Origin: Rhodobacteraceae bacterium Araon29
GTDB taxonomy: Bacteria > Pseudomonadota > Alphaproteobacteria > Rhodobacterales > Rhodobacteraceae
Length of the DNA stretch: 64,000 bases
NCBI GenBank assembly: GCA_039640505.1
Contig: CP046865.1
Span: forward strand, 682,001 to 746,000
Reading direction: 5' to 3'
Position 1 is the first letter of the stretch. Every line of letters starts with the position of its first letter. The notes beneath the pieces are model-generated. The model was not told where the DNA came from and searched no databases. It worked only from the letters and a program-made list of their open reading frames with translations. This document shows positions 1 through 10,177 of the stretch, piece after piece. Position numbers and translations under genes: made by a program.

Positions 1-1830
1 TTTTGCAGTGGCTTTATTCTTATGCTGGCCTCGGATCAGGCGATCGAAGTTTACGGCATTGTTTACTATGCCGCCCTCTCTATAGCAGCAATTGTCATTC
101 CTGTGCGCAGACTAATACCAGATCACAGCGGCTCGCTTTTGAGTGTTACGGTTTTTGCCAGAGATAAAACTGACCCATGGCCCGCGTTTCCAACCCGGCT
201 TGCCGGCGGCGCAATCATCGCCGCCACCATATTGATTTTGATCACGGCCATTGATGCAAAAACTGACAGCGTATTTTGGGCCTCAGTTTTTATCCTGTCA
301 GGGTTGGTGGTGGCGCTGCTGCTCTGGTTTAAAAACGCGGTGGCCTTGGTCGATCTGACAGCAGTGCCTGCCTTGGCGCTGGTGCCAATTATAGCAAATT
401 ACAGCCATCTTTGGCGCTTTTATGAATTTGAGGCTCAGAAGCCAGAGGCAGTTATGCCTTTGACGGCAACCAGCGTTGTAACTATCGCAGTCTTGCTTTC
501 CATTGCGGCTGCTTGGCGGTCTCTGAACCGTAAGCCAAGCCAGTTGTTTGTTGCCTTGCTTGCAGCACTCATAGCCCCTGCTATTGCACTTACAGTCGAG
601 GTAACTTGGCAACCAAGAGACATGTTAGGCGGCTATATCTGGGCGCTGCATGCAATGGCAATAGGGTCGGTTATGGTGGCCATGGCCGAGCGCTTTGCCC
701 GCGCCGATGGCCCTGAAAACCGAATGCGCGCAAGTTTCGCAATTCTTTCAGCGCTCAGTTGCGTTACTTTTGGGTTGGTGATTTTGTTTAGCTCTGCAGC
801 TTTGACCATCGCTATCGCTTTTGTGATCGTAGCCGCGGCTTGGCTGGATCGCAGATATGATTTGCCATTAATGGAAATATATATTCTTGTGGGTGTCCCT
901 GCTGTTTTATTCCGCTTGCTTGTCGATCCAGGGATAGCTTGGTCAATGGATGCGCCTTTGATGGAAATGCTGTTGCTGCATGTGGCAACGGTGATACCTT
1001 TCTCTGGTGCCTATATTCTGGTCAGACATATAAAACGCCCAAGATCTGAAGTATCATTGGAAACTGCGATATTTATTGCGGTTGGTATTTTCGTCTCGCT
1101 TATGCTTTATCGTTTAATTTTAAGTTGGGGCGGTGAAGATGCCTTTATGAGTCACTGGTCTGCCGGGCTTAACGCTTCAATTTGGCTGGCGCTTAGCTTC
1201 GCGCAAATTAAGCGGCATCAGACAAAAGATACTTTTGGTTCAGGTCGCTTGGCTATAGGGGCGATATTCGCATTAATTGCGGCCCTACAGTTATTATTCG
1301 GAATAACTGTTTTAAATCCGCTATTTGGAGATCCAAATGCTGCCGTTATCGGGGGGCCTGTTTTCAATACATTACTTCCTGCATATCTATTGCCTGCTGT
1401 TATGCTGGTTTTGGGCGTGTTATGGACAAGACCCCGATCAGATGGGTTGCCAATAGAAACACTTTTCGGCCCGTTGATACTTTCGGGTCTTTGGTTTGGA
1501 TTGACAGTCAGACATTTCTGGCGCGGTGCCGAAGGGATGAGTTTACCGGGCATCGACCAGCCAGAGCTTTACAGTTACACCGTTATTCTTTTGCTGATCG
1601 GTACCGGCCTACTGTTTCAGTCTGTCGCACGGCAAAGCATATTGCTTCGAAAAGCTGGAATGGCTTTCATCGTGATTGCGATTGCAAAGGTATTTCTTTT
1701 TGACATAGCTGGTCTGAACGGTCTTTTGAGGGTTTTTTCCTTCTTGCTTCTGGGGCTTGCCTTGGCAGGTCTTGCTTGGCTTAATCGATGGGCCATCCTG
1801 CACACAGGAGGCAAAAGGAACCTAAAGTGA
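1..1830 (+). CDS. DUF2339-like polytopic membrane protein, 3' part
   Basis: The frame is open from the first base of the window, so this is the C-terminal part (about 609 residues) of a larger protein whose start lies to the left. It is a chain of closely spaced hydrophobic segments, at least a dozen, broken by short charged loops. It ends in a hydrophobic run followed by a basic tail. This build and length fit the DUF2339 family of large bacterial inner-membrane proteins of unknown function, usually 800 to 1000 residues long. The family assignment rests on overall architecture and is moderate. It sits directly upstream of rplO, where the ribosomal protein gene rpmD would be expected in an uninterrupted spc operon. 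No function can be assigned. Confidence 0.6.
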   Translation, partial: FCSGFILMLASDQAIEVYGIVYYAALSIAAIVIPVRRLIPDHSGSLLSVTVFARDKTDPWPAFPTRLAGGAIIAATILILITAIDAKTDSVFWASVFILSGLVVALLLWFKNAVALVDLTAVPALALVPIIANYSHLWRFYEFEAQKPEAVMPLTATSVVTIAVLLSIAAAWRSLNRKPSQLFVALLAALIAPAIALTVEVTWQPRDMLGGYIWALHAMAIGSVMVAMAERFARADGPENRMRASFAILSALSCVTFGLVILFSSAALTIAIAFVIVAAAWLDRRYDLPLMEIYILVGVPAVLFRLLVDPGIAWSMDAPLMEMLLLHVATVIPFSGAYILVRHIKRPRSEVSLETAIFIAVGIFVSLMLYRLILSWGGEDAFMSHWSAGLNASIWLALSFAQIKRHQTKDTFGSGRLAIGAIFALIAALQLLFGITVLNPLFGDPNAAVIGGPVFNTLLPAYLLPAVMLVLGVLWTRPRSDGLPIETLFGPLILSGLWFGLTVRHFWRGAEGMSLPGIDQPELYSYTVILLLIGTGLLFQSVARQSILLRKAGMAFIVIAIAKVFLFDIAGLNGLLRVFSFLLLGLALAGLAWLNRWAILHTGGKRNLK

Positions 1831-2023
1831 CTAGCGCTATTGATTGGCATTGCTGCGCTTTGGGATCACCACTGGTTTCAAAGGCATGCAGAGGGGACTT
1901 GCACGAAAAGCGCCATGGGGTTATACGCCCTTCCTGGGCATAATGCCCCAGAATCAAAATTGTGAAACGCCGTGTTTGCCCCTTTGGTCGCTCGAAGGGC
2001 AGTTCCGGCAAAGGAGAAGCGAC

Positions 2024-2500
2024 ATGAAATTACATGAATTGCGCGATAACGATGGCGCCCTGCAAAAGAAAAAGCGTGTTGGCCGTGGTGTCGGCTCTGG
2101 CAAAGGTAAAACTGCTGGGCGTGGTATCAAGGGTCAAAAATCACGTTCAGGCGTGGCAATTAATGGCTTTGAAGGCGGCCAAATGCCTCTGTATCAACGG
2201 CTTCCAAAGCGTGGTTTCAACAAACCTAACCGCCAGAAGTACGCTGTTGTAAACCTTGGCTTGATCCAGAAATTTGTCGAAGCGGGCAAGTTGGATGCGT
2301 CGGCTGAAATATCAGAGGATACTCTGGTCACTTCTGGCCTTGTCCGCCGTAAGCTTGATGGTGTGCGTATCCTTGCCAAGGGCGAAATTTCCGCCAAAGT
2401 GAAGCTATCTGTCACTGGTGCGTCGAAATCGGCCATTGCTGCAGTAGAAAAAGCTGGCGGCACTTTGACTGTCACAGCAGCGCCAGCCGCAGCAGAATAA
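2024..2500 (+). CDS. rplO: 50S ribosomal protein L15
   Basis: Encodes L15, a late-assembly protein of the large ribosomal subunit. The protein is 158 residues. It opens with [12 protein letters not shown] and then the basic, glycine-rich N-terminal arm ([15 protein letters not shown]) typical of L15, followed by the KSRSG and [17 protein letters not shown] motifs. The frame stays open upstream to about 1844, but the start at 2024 is preferred: it has the AAGGAGAAG ribosome binding site a few bases upstream and matches the family start. secY follows after about 107 bases, the usual spc operon order. Expect co-regulation with other ribosomal protein genes. Confidence 0.97.
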   Translation: MKLHELRDNDGALQKKKRVGRGVGSGKGKTAGRGIKGQKSRSGVAINGFEGGQMPLYQRLPKRGFNKPNRQKYAVVNLGLIQKFVEAGKLDASAEISEDTLVTSGLVRRKLDGVRILAKGEISAKVKLSVTGASKSAIAAVEKAGGTLTVTAAPAAAE

Positions 2501-2607
2501 CGGGTTGTTTCAAGCGCAAGCGCTGCTTACATAACCGTTAAGTGTTCAAATAGTGCCGCCAAATCCGAAAAATGTTATTGGCGGCGCGTATATAAAGAGA
2601 GATCCAC

Positions 2608-3969
2608 ATGGTATCCGCAGTTGAACAAATGGCCGCAAATACAAGCTGGGCCGCATTGGGTAAAGCAACTGATTTAAGAAATCGGATTTTGTTTACGCTT
2701 GGCCTGCTAGTGGTGTATCGGCTTGGCACATTTATTCCTGTACCCGGAATTGATGGCGCCGCGTTGCGGGAGTTCATGGAACAGGCACAGCAGGGGATCG
2801 GCGGCATGCTGTCGATGTTCACTGGCGGCGCGCTTGGCCGGATGGGGATATTTGCTTTGGGGATTATGCCGTATATTTCGGCCTCAATCATCATTCAGCT
2901 TCTGACTTCAATGGTGCCGCAGCTTGAGCAGCTTAAAAAAGAGGGCGAGCAGGGGCGCAAGAAGATCAATCAATACACCCGCTATGGCACAGTGCTGTTG
3001 GCGACTTTGCAGGCCTACGGATTGGCTGCAAGTCTTGAAGCGGGGGATCTGGTCACCGACCCGGGTCTGTTCTTTCGGATGTCCTGCCTTATTACTCTGG
3101 TTGGTGGTACCATGTTCCTGATGTGGCTGGGCGAGCAAATTACAGCGCGCGGCATCGGCAACGGTATTTCGCTGATTATCTTTGTCGGCATCATTGCGGA
3201 AATTCCAGCAGCTTTGGCGCAGTTTTTCGCCTCGGGCCGGTCTGGCGCTATTAGCCCTGCAGTGATCGTGGGCGTGATTGTGATGGTCATAGCGACCATT
3301 GCCTTTGTGGTCTTTATGGAGCGCGCACTGCGCAAAATTGCGATCCAATATCCGCGCCGCCAAGTGGGTATGAAAGTGATGGAGGGGCAAAATTCGCACC
3401 TTCCGGTCAAGGTCAACCCATCAGGGGTTATTCCAGCCATTTTCGCGAGCTCGCTGCTGCTGCTGCCAGCAACGATTAGCACCTTTTCAGGATCGCAAAC
3501 CGGACCGGTGATGTCTACGATCCTAGCCTATTTCGGACCGGGCCAGCCGCTATACCTTGCGTTCTTCACTGCGATGATCGTGTTCTTTGCCTATTTTTAC
3601 ACCTTTAATGTATCCTTCAAACCCGAAGAAGTTGCAGACAACCTGAAAAACCAAAACGGTTTCATCCCCGGTATTCGCCCTGGTAAGAAGACAGCAGAGC
3701 ATCTTGAATATGTGGTCAACCGAGTGCTGGTTCTGGGATCAGGCTATCTTGCGGCTGTATGTTTGCTGCCTGAAGTTCTGCGCGGTCAGTTCGCCATTCC
3801 GTTTTATTTTGGCGGCACTTCGGTGCTGATTGTGGTGTCGGTGACCATGGATACTATTCAACAGGTCCAATCCCATTTGCTAGCGCACCAATACGAAAGT
3901 TTGATCCAAAAGTCACAAATTCGTGGTAAGGGTAAAGGGCGGAAGAAAAAAGGACCTGCCAGACGATGA
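2608..3969 (+). CDS. secY: Protein translocase subunit SecY
   Basis: The channel-forming subunit of the Sec translocon in the inner membrane; with SecE and SecG it moves unfolded proteins across or into the membrane. The protein is 453 residues with about ten hydrophobic segments. The N-terminal region has the usual [17 protein letters not shown] signature and FIPVPGID plug-side motif, and the C-terminal cytosolic loops contain the conserved [22 protein letters not shown] stretch. The tail ends in a basic run. It lies between rplO and adk, overlapping the adk start by four bases, as in many alphaproteobacteria. The identity is secure. Confidence 0.98.
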   Translation: MVSAVEQMAANTSWAALGKATDLRNRILFTLGLLVVYRLGTFIPVPGIDGAALREFMEQAQQGIGGMLSMFTGGALGRMGIFALGIMPYISASIIIQLLTSMVPQLEQLKKEGEQGRKKINQYTRYGTVLLATLQAYGLAASLEAGDLVTDPGLFFRMSCLITLVGGTMFLMWLGEQITARGIGNGISLIIFVGIIAEIPAALAQFFASGRSGAISPAVIVGVIVMVIATIAFVVFMERALRKIAIQYPRRQVGMKVMEGQNSHLPVKVNPSGVIPAIFASSLLLLPATISTFSGSQTGPVMSTILAYFGPGQPLYLAFFTAMIVFFAYFYTFNVSFKPEEVADNLKNQNGFIPGIRPGKKTAEHLEYVVNRVLVLGSGYLAAVCLLPEVLRGQFAIPFYFGGTSVLIVVSVTMDTIQQVQSHLLAHQYESLIQKSQIRGKGKGRKKKGPARR

Positions 3970-4610
3970 ACATCATCCTTTTGGGACCGCCTGGTGCCGG
4001 CAAGGGCACCCAAGCAAGGCATCTGGTCGAAACTCGGAACATGATCCAACTGTCCACAGGCGATATGCTGCGTGAGGCAAAATCCAGTGGCAGCGAAATG
4101 GGCCAACGCGTGTCAGAAGTGATGGCGCGCGGCGATTTGGTTACAGATGAGATTGTGATCGGGCTCATTCGTGAAAAGCTAGCGGGCGAAAATGCAGGCG
4201 GTTTTATCTTTGACGGCTTCCCGCGTACTTTGGCGCAAGCTGACGCTTTAGGTGATCTGCTGCAAGAGGTTGGTGAAACACTTGAGGCCGTGGTTGAGAT
4301 GCGGGTGGATGATGATGCTTTGGTAAGCCGCATAACTGGCCGGTCAACTTGTGCCGGATGCGGCGAAGTTTACCATGATGTGACAAAACCTATTCCGTCA
4401 GATGGTAAATGCACCCGCTGTGGAAACACTGAGTTTACCCGCCGAGCTGATGATAACGAAGATAGCCTTAGACAACGGCTGATGGAATATTACAAAAAAA
4501 CATCTCCGCTTATCGGTTATTATCACGCAAAAGGCACGCTGCGCTCGGTTGATGGCTTGGCTGCGATTGCAGCAGTCCAGACCTCGATTGCCGAGGTATT
4601 GGATAATTAA
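3966..4610 (+). CDS. adk: Adenylate kinase
   Basis: Catalyses ATP + AMP = 2 ADP in the cytoplasm. The protein is 214 residues, a long-form kinase. The P-loop [10 protein letters not shown] is at residues 7-16, the AMP-binding FDGFPRT at about 82-88. The LID domain carries four cysteines (Cys129, Cys132, Cys149, Cys152) in two C-x2-C pairs, the pattern of a zinc-stabilised LID. The last helix carries the usual arginines that contact the phosphates. The start overlaps the end of secY, indicating translational coupling. Only the zinc-type LID is notable; this variant is common in some lineages and absent from the enterobacterial enzyme. Confidence 0.98.
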   Translation: MNIILLGPPGAGKGTQARHLVETRNMIQLSTGDMLREAKSSGSEMGQRVSEVMARGDLVTDEIVIGLIREKLAGENAGGFIFDGFPRTLAQADALGDLLQEVGETLEAVVEMRVDDDALVSRITGRSTCAGCGEVYHDVTKPIPSDGKCTRCGNTEFTRRADDNEDSLRQRLMEYYKKTSPLIGYYHAKGTLRSVDGLAAIAAVQTSIAEVLDN

Positions 4611-4622
4611 ACTTCTAAGGGC

Positions 4623-4651
4623 TTGACGGGTTGCCTAAATGCTCTTAGGGA
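4623..4651 (+). promoter_or_regulatory. Possible promoter upstream of rpsM
   Basis: The 198-base gap between adk and rpsM contains TTGACG at 4623-4628 and TAGGGA at 4646-4651 with a 17-base spacer. The -35 box is good and the -10 box is poor, so this is a weak prediction. An internal promoter here would let rpsM-rpsK-rpoA-rplQ be transcribed apart from the spc genes. Confidence 0.25.
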
Positions 4652-4808
4652 GAGCCTCTCTGACGAGAATCAATTTGTTGGATCCGAATTCATTTTGGGT
4701 CGCATGATCACCTAATCAGCTTTGGCCCTGTGGCATAGTCCAAAAAGGGTCATAGGTTGTGAAAAAAGGTTCCGGAGCTACGGAACCGCAACGAAAAGGA
4801 AAAGACAC

Positions 4809-5177
4809 GTGGCACGTATCGCCGGCGTAAACATCCCGACAAACAAGCGGGTTCCAATCGCCCTTACATATATTACCGGAATTGGCGCAACTTCAGCAAA
4901 GCAGATTTGCGAAGCTGTAAACATTGACGCTGCACGCCGGGTCAACGAGCTAAGCGACGCAGAAGTGCTCGCGGTTCGCGAACATATCGACGCAAATTTC
5001 TCCGTAGAAGGTGATCTTCGCCGTGAAGTTCAAATGAACATCAAACGCCTGATGGATCTTGGTTGCTATCGTGGCTTGCGTCACCGTCGTAACCTGCCGG
5101 TTCGTGGGCAGCGCACCCACACAAATGCCCGCACCCGCAAGGGCCCAGCAAGAGCAATTGCTGGCAAGAAGAAGTAA
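4809..5177 (+). CDS. rpsM: 30S ribosomal protein S13
   Basis: S13 sits in the head of the small subunit and contacts L5 and the P-site tRNA. I place the start at the GTG at 4809, because the product then begins [15 protein letters not shown], the standard family start, and is 122 residues. The open frame reaches back to 4722 but the extra residues are not S13-like. A purine-rich AACGAAAAGGAAAAG stretch precedes the GTG. The helix-hairpin-like [17 protein letters not shown] and the C-terminal basic [14 protein letters not shown] motifs are present. rpsK follows after 15 bases. Confidence 0.97.
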   Translation: MARIAGVNIPTNKRVPIALTYITGIGATSAKQICEAVNIDAARRVNELSDAEVLAVREHIDANFSVEGDLRREVQMNIKRLMDLGCYRGLRHRRNLPVRGQRTHTNARTRKGPARAIAGKKK

Positions 5178-5192
5178 GAGAGGGCATCAATT

Positions 5193-5585
5193 ATGGCACG
5201 AGATACTCGCCGCGTAGGCAAGAAAAAGGTTTCCAAGAACATCGCCGCTGGTGTTGCACATGTGAACTCTTCGTTCAACAACACCAAAATCCTTATTTCA
5301 GATGTTCAAGGCAACGCAATCGCATGGTCGTCTGCGGGCACTATGGGCTTCAAAGGATCGCGTAAATCAACGCCCTATGCTGCCCAAATGGCTGCAGAGG
5401 ATGCTGGTCGTAAAGCACAAGACCATGGTGTAAAAACACTTGAGGTCGAAGTGCAAGGTCCAGGTTCAGGCCGGGAAAGCGCACTTCGGGCTTTGGCCGC
5501 GGTCGGATTTAACATTACATCTATACGGGATGTGACCCCGATTGCGCACAACGGCTGCCGGCCGCCAAAGCGTCGCCGGGTCTAA
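5193..5585 (+). CDS. rpsK: 30S ribosomal protein S11
   Basis: S11 lies on the platform of the small subunit near the mRNA exit. The product is 130 residues, the usual length. Recognisable family segments are [18 protein letters not shown] near residues 20-40, [12 protein letters not shown] near 65-80, [13 protein letters not shown] near 90, and the C-terminal [23 protein letters not shown]. It is part of rpsM-rpsK-rpoA-rplQ. A hairpin lies in the gap before rpoA. Confidence 0.98.
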   Translation: MARDTRRVGKKKVSKNIAAGVAHVNSSFNNTKILISDVQGNAIAWSSAGTMGFKGSRKSTPYAAQMAAEDAGRKAQDHGVKTLEVEVQGPGSGRESALRALAAVGFNITSIRDVTPIAHNGCRPPKRRRV

Positions 5586-5599
5586 TTTATAAGTTTTAG

Positions 5600-5628
5600 T
5601 TGGGGACAGGTTATGTTTCTGCCCCCAA
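5600..5628 (+). promoter_or_regulatory. Hairpin in the rpsK-rpoA gap
   Basis: TTGGGGACAG at 5600-5609 can pair with CTGCCCCCAA at 5619-5628 (ten positions, one A-C mismatch) around a nine-base loop. No T run follows, so it does not look like an intrinsic terminator. It may limit read-through or stabilise the upstream mRNA; both are inference. Confidence 0.4.
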
Positions 5629-5699
5629 GTATTCGTCTATTTAACCTCGGGCGCGACTGACTTTTTGGACATGGGGCAGTTGCAGGAATGGAGGGACGC

Positions 5700-6716
5700 A
5701 TGATCCATAAGAACTGGGCAGAATTGATCAAGCCAGCGCAGCTGGAAGTGAAGCCGGGAAATGAACCCACCCGTCAGGCGACTGTTGTCGCAGAGCCGCT
5801 AGAGCGCGGATTTGGACTAACCTTAGGCAATGCTTTACGCCGCGTACTGATGAGCAGCCTACAAGGCGCAGCAGTCACCAGCGTGCAGATTGACAATGTG
5901 TTGCATGAGTTTTCATCGGTTGCCGGTGTGGGCGAAGATGTGACCGACATTGTTTTGAACCTAAAGGGCGTTGCTCTGCAAATGGAAGTCGAAGGGCCAA
6001 AGCGTCTAACTGTTAGCGCCAAAGGCCCTGCGGTTGTCACTGCGGGCGATATTTCCGAAAGCGCGGGTATTGAGGTTTTAAATAAGGACCATGTTTTGTG
6101 CCATTTGGATGATGGTGCCGATCTGTACATGGAACTGACCGTTAATACGGGCAAAGGATATGTTTCTGCGGATAAAAATAAACCGGAAGATAGCCCCATT
6201 GGACTGATCCCAATTGATGCGATTTATTCACCGGTCAAGCGGGTGTCATATGATGTTCAACCGACCCGTGAAGGTCAGGTTTTGGATTATGACAAGCTAA
6301 CAATGAAACTGGAAACAGATGGATCTGTCACACCTGATGATGCAGTGGCTTACGCAGCGCGCATTTTGCAAGATCAGCTGTCAATCTTCGTGAACTTTGA
6401 AGAGCCAGAAGCTGCTGGCCGCCAAGATGACGATGATGGGCTAGAGTTTAACCCGCTTCTGTTGAAAAAGGTTGACGAGCTGGAACTATCTGTGCGCTCT
6501 GCTAACTGCCTCAAGAACGACAATATCGTTTATATTGGTGATTTGATTCAGAAAACCGAAGCAGAGATGCTCCGCACCCCCAACTTTGGCCGCAAATCTT
6601 TGAATGAGATCAAAGAAGTGCTGTCGGGCATGGGACTGCATCTTGGCATGGATGTCGAAGACTGGCCGCCAGATAATATCGAAGATCTGGCAAAAAAGTT
6701 CGAAGACAACTTTTAA
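5700..6716 (+). CDS. rpoA: DNA-directed RNA polymerase subunit alpha
   Basis: The alpha subunit nucleates RNA polymerase assembly and its C-terminal domain contacts UP elements and activators. I choose the ATG at 5700, giving [12 protein letters not shown] and 338 residues. An in-frame ATG lies 12 bases earlier, but the GGAGGG at 5689-5694 is spaced correctly for 5700. The N-terminal domain has [17 protein letters not shown], the dimerisation helix. The C-terminal domain (about residues 255-330) has the [19 protein letters not shown] stretch and the helix-hairpin-helix [18 protein letters not shown]. Confidence 0.98.
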   Translation: MIHKNWAELIKPAQLEVKPGNEPTRQATVVAEPLERGFGLTLGNALRRVLMSSLQGAAVTSVQIDNVLHEFSSVAGVGEDVTDIVLNLKGVALQMEVEGPKRLTVSAKGPAVVTAGDISESAGIEVLNKDHVLCHLDDGADLYMELTVNTGKGYVSADKNKPEDSPIGLIPIDAIYSPVKRVSYDVQPTREGQVLDYDKLTMKLETDGSVTPDDAVAYAARILQDQLSIFVNFEEPEAAGRQDDDDGLEFNPLLLKKVDELELSVRSANCLKNDNIVYIGDLIQKTEAEMLRTPNFGRKSLNEIKEVLSGMGLHLGMDVEDWPPDNIEDLAKKFEDNF

Positions 6717-6722
6717 AATTTG

Positions 6723-6749
6723 GCCTGACCAAGTTGCTTTTGGTCGGGC
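6723..6749 (+). promoter_or_regulatory. Hairpin downstream of rpoA
   Basis: GCCTGACCAA pairs with TTGGTCGGGC (one G-T pair) around a short loop, starting seven bases after the rpoA stop. There is no T tract, so it is more likely an mRNA-processing or attenuation structure than a full terminator. rplQ begins 134 bases downstream. Confidence 0.4.
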
Positions 6750-6883
6750 GAATTCGCACCTCCGCGATACTGACGCAATACCGACGTCATACCGCAGTGC
6801 GAAACTGGGCAATCCCGCCCCAAGGAGAGTGGCTGACACGCATCGGCTGCCGGACAAAGAAAAATAAATATTAGGAGATAAAA

Positions 6884-7303
6884 ATGCGTCACGCAAAAGG
6901 GTACCGCCGGCTCAATAGGACCCATGAACATCGTAAAGCTCTATGGGCAAACATGGCTGGTTCATTGATTGAGCATGAGCAAATAAAGACAACGTTACCA
7001 AAGGCTAAAGAGCTGCGGCCGATTGTCGAAAAACTGATCACACTTGGCAAGCGCGGTGATTTGCACGCCCGCCGTATCGCGGCATCGCAGCTGAAAGAAG
7101 ATCAATATGTCAGCAAGCTTTTTGATGTTCTCGGCCCACGCTACAAAGAACGTCAGGGCGGCTATGTGCGTATCCTGCGTGCTGGTTTTCGCTACGGCGA
7201 TATGGCCCCAATGGCCATTATAGAATTCGTTGACCGCGACCCAGAAGCCAAGGGAGCAGGTGACAAAGCACGGGTTGCAGCCGAAGAAACGCTCGAAGAC
7301 TAA
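6884..7303 (+). CDS. rplQ: 50S ribosomal protein L17
   Basis: L17 belongs to the large subunit, near the exit tunnel. The product is 139 residues: [20 protein letters not shown] at the N-terminus is the family signature, followed by [19 protein letters not shown] and the C-terminal [26 protein letters not shown]. An acidic, alanine-rich tail extends it slightly beyond the core, as in other alphaproteobacteria. A good ribosome binding site (TAGGAG) lies upstream. It closes the ribosomal block, with a terminator just after its stop. Confidence 0.98.
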   Translation: MRHAKGYRRLNRTHEHRKALWANMAGSLIEHEQIKTTLPKAKELRPIVEKLITLGKRGDLHARRIAASQLKEDQYVSKLFDVLGPRYKERQGGYVRILRAGFRYGDMAPMAIIEFVDRDPEAKGAGDKARVAAEETLED

Positions 7304-7358
7304 AGCCCTCGTTTTAAACGGTAAAATGAAACCATTGCAGCTGTCTGCGAGGGTTTTT
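7303..7358 (+). terminator. Intrinsic terminator after rplQ
   Basis: AAGCCCTCG at 7303-7311 pairs with CGAGGGTTT at 7348-7356 and is followed by a T-rich tail. The loop is long (36 bases). It starts at the last base of the rplQ stop codon and would end the ribosomal transcript. Confidence 0.6.
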
Positions 7359-7435
7359 GCATTATTTGGGAAATGGCTGGCTTGTCATATGTATTCCAAA
7401 CCTCCATATCTGAAACAGTATAATAGGAGGTGGCG

Positions 7436-8827
7436 GTGATCCAGCGTTGTATTAGTTTAATTTTGATTGTGGTTTTGGGCGGGCCTTTTGCAGCAAATGC
7501 TGATACTCAAGTGCCGTCTTCAAAGTCTGAAATTACTTTAAGTTTTGCGCCACTGGTGAAAAAATCTGCGCCGGCGGTGGTAAATATCTATGCACAACGC
7601 GTAATCGAAGCCCGTATCAGTCCTTTTCAAAATGATCCCTTTTTTGGCAATTTTTTCAAAGATTTTGGGAACAGACGCCCACAGGTGCAAAACTCACTAG
7701 GATCAGGTGTTATTCTGAGTAAAGACGGCATTGTGGTTTCAAATTATCATGTTGTTGCCGGTGCTACCGACATTCGGGTTGTGTTAAACGATGGACAGGA
7801 GTTTTCTGCCAAACCGCTTTTGAGTGATGAGCAAAGCGATTTAGCGGTTCTTAGAATCGACACACCAGCACATCTTCCGTTTTTGAATTTAAGGGATAGT
7901 GAAACAGTCGAAGTTGGTGAGTTGGTGCTGGCGATTGGCAACCCGTTTGGAGTTGGCCAAACCGTCAGCAGTGGTATCGTTTCAGGCCTTGCACGTTCTG
8001 GGGCTGCTCAGGGCAGTGGTCGGGGTTACTTTATTCAAACCGATGCTCCGATAAACCCAGGCAATTCTGGCGGCGCATTGGTTGATACCTCAGGGCTGTT
8101 GATAGGGATAAATACCTCTATTTTAACGCGTTCAGGAGGATCAAACGGAATTGGATTTGCCATTCCAGCCAGCTTAGTGCGCCAGTTTGTGCTGCAAGCC
8201 AAGGCCGGATTTAGCGGGTTTCAAAGACCTTGGGCAGGTATGTCTGGGCAACCCTTAACTCCAGACCTCGCAAAGGGGCTGGGTCTTGATCTGGCGGCTG
8301 GCATGGTCATTATAGCCTTGCACGAGCTTAGCCCCTTTCGCGTTGCCGGTTTTAAAGTTGGGGATGTGGTGGCTGCAATTCAGGGTCAAGCTGTCACAAC
8401 GCCGGCTGAAATGATGTATCGCTTATCGGTTGCAGGCATTGGGACGCATGCGGATGTCACACGAGTGAACTCCGAAGGGCGCACTGATATTTTGGTTGAG
8501 CTTGCCACTGCCCCTGAATATCCACCGAGGGAAATCATTGAATTTGATCGCCGTAGTTTCTTTCCGGGGCTCATTATCAGTTCGATTAATCCTGCTGTTC
8601 AGGCAGAATTGCAATTGCCGTGGGATAGCAAAGGGTTCATTGTTATTGAACCGGGTCCATTAGCGGTGCGCATTGGGTTGAAAACAGGTGACATCATCCG
8701 TGAAGTAAATGGACGAAAGGTACAAACGGGCAATGATATTGATGATTTTCTTGGGGAAAATAACCGCCGTGGAGAAATCTTAATTCAACGTGGATCCCGC
8801 CAAATTAAGTTAAGGTTTCGACTGTGA
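7436..8827 (+). CDS. Do-like periplasmic serine protease (DegP/DegQ family)
   Basis: A trypsin-like protease and chaperone that would act on misfolded proteins in the periplasm. The GTG at 7436 is preferred over one at 7430 because the AGGAGG at 7425-7430 is then correctly spaced; the product is 463 residues. An N-terminal hydrophobic segment ending in FAANA looks like a signal peptide. The catalytic triad is visible: His in SNYHVVAG, Asp in SDLAVLRI and Ser in NPGNSGGALV. Two PDZ-like regions follow; the second contains GLKTGDIIREVNG. It overlaps the rarA start by four bases. Which Deg paralogue it is cannot be decided. Confidence 0.9.
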   Translation: MIQRCISLILIVVLGGPFAANADTQVPSSKSEITLSFAPLVKKSAPAVVNIYAQRVIEARISPFQNDPFFGNFFKDFGNRRPQVQNSLGSGVILSKDGIVVSNYHVVAGATDIRVVLNDGQEFSAKPLLSDEQSDLAVLRIDTPAHLPFLNLRDSETVEVGELVLAIGNPFGVGQTVSSGIVSGLARSGAAQGSGRGYFIQTDAPINPGNSGGALVDTSGLLIGINTSILTRSGGSNGIGFAIPASLVRQFVLQAKAGFSGFQRPWAGMSGQPLTPDLAKGLGLDLAAGMVIIALHELSPFRVAGFKVGDVVAAIQGQAVTTPAEMMYRLSVAGIGTHADVTRVNSEGRTDILVELATAPEYPPREIIEFDRRSFFPGLIISSINPAVQAELQLPWDSKGFIVIEPGPLAVRIGLKTGDIIREVNGRKVQTGNDIDDFLGENNRRGEILIQRGSRQIKLRFRL

Positions 8828-10134
8828 ATGATCTATTCGAAACCTCTGATCAAGCCGATATTAAACTTCAGCCGCTAGCAGAGCGGTTGCGGCCAAAATT
8901 AGTTGATCAAGTTATTGGCCAGTCCCAAATTCTTGACGCTGATGCACCACTAGGCGCGATGTTGGGATCGGGCAAACTTGGTTCGATCATCTTCTGGGGC
9001 CCGCCAGGGGTTGGCAAAACGACTTTGGCGCGACTATTGGCAGATCAAACAAACCTGCATTTTGAACAGATTAGTGCTATATTTACGGGTGTTTCGGACC
9101 TGAAACGTTGTTTTGAAGCAGCTAAAATTCGGGCTAATAATGGGCGTGGGACCTTGTTGTTTGTGGACGAAATCCACAGGTTCAACAAAGCCCAGCAAGA
9201 CGGATTTTTGCCCTATATGGAAGATGGTACTATTCTGTTGGTTGGTGCAACCACCGAAAATCCATCATTTGAATTAAACGCTGCGCTCTTGTCCAGAGCG
9301 CAAGTGATGGTGCTTTCACGGCTATCAGAGGCAGAGCTTGGTGATCTTCTGAAAAGGGCGGAAAAGGAATTGGGTGTCAGTCTTCCGATCAGTGATAAAG
9401 CGCGCCCGATGTTAATTTCCATGGCGGATGGTGATGGCAGAGCCTTGATCAATTTAGTCGAACAAATTGCTAGTTGGCAGTTAGACGGCGAATTAACTTT
9501 GGATGATCTACAAAAGCGGTTGACGCGAAGAGCATCCAAGTACGACAAATCTGGAGAAGAACACTATAATCTGATTTCGGCACTTCATAAATCTGTCAGG
9601 GGATCTGACCCTGATGCTGCAATTTATTGGCTTGCCCGCATGTTTGAGGGTGGCGAGGATCCACGCTATTTGGCGAGAAGAATTCTGCGAATGGCTGTAG
9701 AGGACATAGGGCTTGCAGACCTAGAGGCGCAAAATATTTGCATACAGGCTTGGGAAACATATGAGCGCCTTGGTAGCCCCGAGGGTGAGCTGGCGATCGC
9801 TCAGGCTGTTATATATTTGGCTTTGGCGCCTAAATCCAATGCTGGTTATGTTGCTTATAAAGCCGCTCGCTCATTGGCCAAGACATATGGATCAGAGCCG
9901 CCACCCTTGCATATTCGAAATGCCCCCACCGCGCTGATGAAACAGCAAGGATATGGGGAAGGGTATGCCTATGATCACGATGCAGAGGACGGGTTTTCGG
10001 GGCAGAATTATTTTCCGGATCAACTGGACCGTCCGTCTATTTACCAACCAGTTGAACGAGGGTTTGAACGTGAATTGCAAAAACGGGTTCAATATTTCAA
10101 CAAGCTGCGTGAAAAGCGTAACCCAAAGCCCTAA
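8824..10134 (+). CDS. rarA: Replication-associated recombination protein A (MgsA/RarA)
   Basis: An AAA+ ATPase related to clamp loaders and RuvB that acts at stalled replication forks. The product is 436 residues. Walker A is GPPGVGKTT (about residues 60-68), Walker B is LLFVDEIHRF (about 115-124), with the sensor region LVGATTENPSFELNAALLSRAQV. The C-terminal half carries the tetramerisation domain, including SVRGSDPDAAIYWLARM and the typical RNAPTALMK. The GTG start overlaps the preceding protease gene as GTGA, indicating translational coupling. Confidence 0.95.
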   Translation: MNDLFETSDQADIKLQPLAERLRPKLVDQVIGQSQILDADAPLGAMLGSGKLGSIIFWGPPGVGKTTLARLLADQTNLHFEQISAIFTGVSDLKRCFEAAKIRANNGRGTLLFVDEIHRFNKAQQDGFLPYMEDGTILLVGATTENPSFELNAALLSRAQVMVLSRLSEAELGDLLKRAEKELGVSLPISDKARPMLISMADGDGRALINLVEQIASWQLDGELTLDDLQKRLTRRASKYDKSGEEHYNLISALHKSVRGSDPDAAIYWLARMFEGGEDPRYLARRILRMAVEDIGLADLEAQNICIQAWETYERLGSPEGELAIAQAVIYLALAPKSNAGYVAYKAARSLAKTYGSEPPPLHIRNAPTALMKQQGYGEGYAYDHDAEDGFSGQNYFPDQLDRPSIYQPVERGFERELQKRVQYFNKLREKRNPKP

Positions 10135-10177
10135 GCCTTAGCTTGACAAATTCGCGGCAAAGATTGATGGACTGCCC

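Noticed and set aside
1844-2023. N-terminal extension of L15 from an upstream in-frame ATG
   Set aside because: The extra residues are not L15-like and a good ribosome binding site precedes the ATG at 2024.
10135-10177. Possible fluoride riboswitch before crcB
   Set aside because: The gap is only 43 bases and lacks the paired elements and pseudoknot of the fluoride motif.
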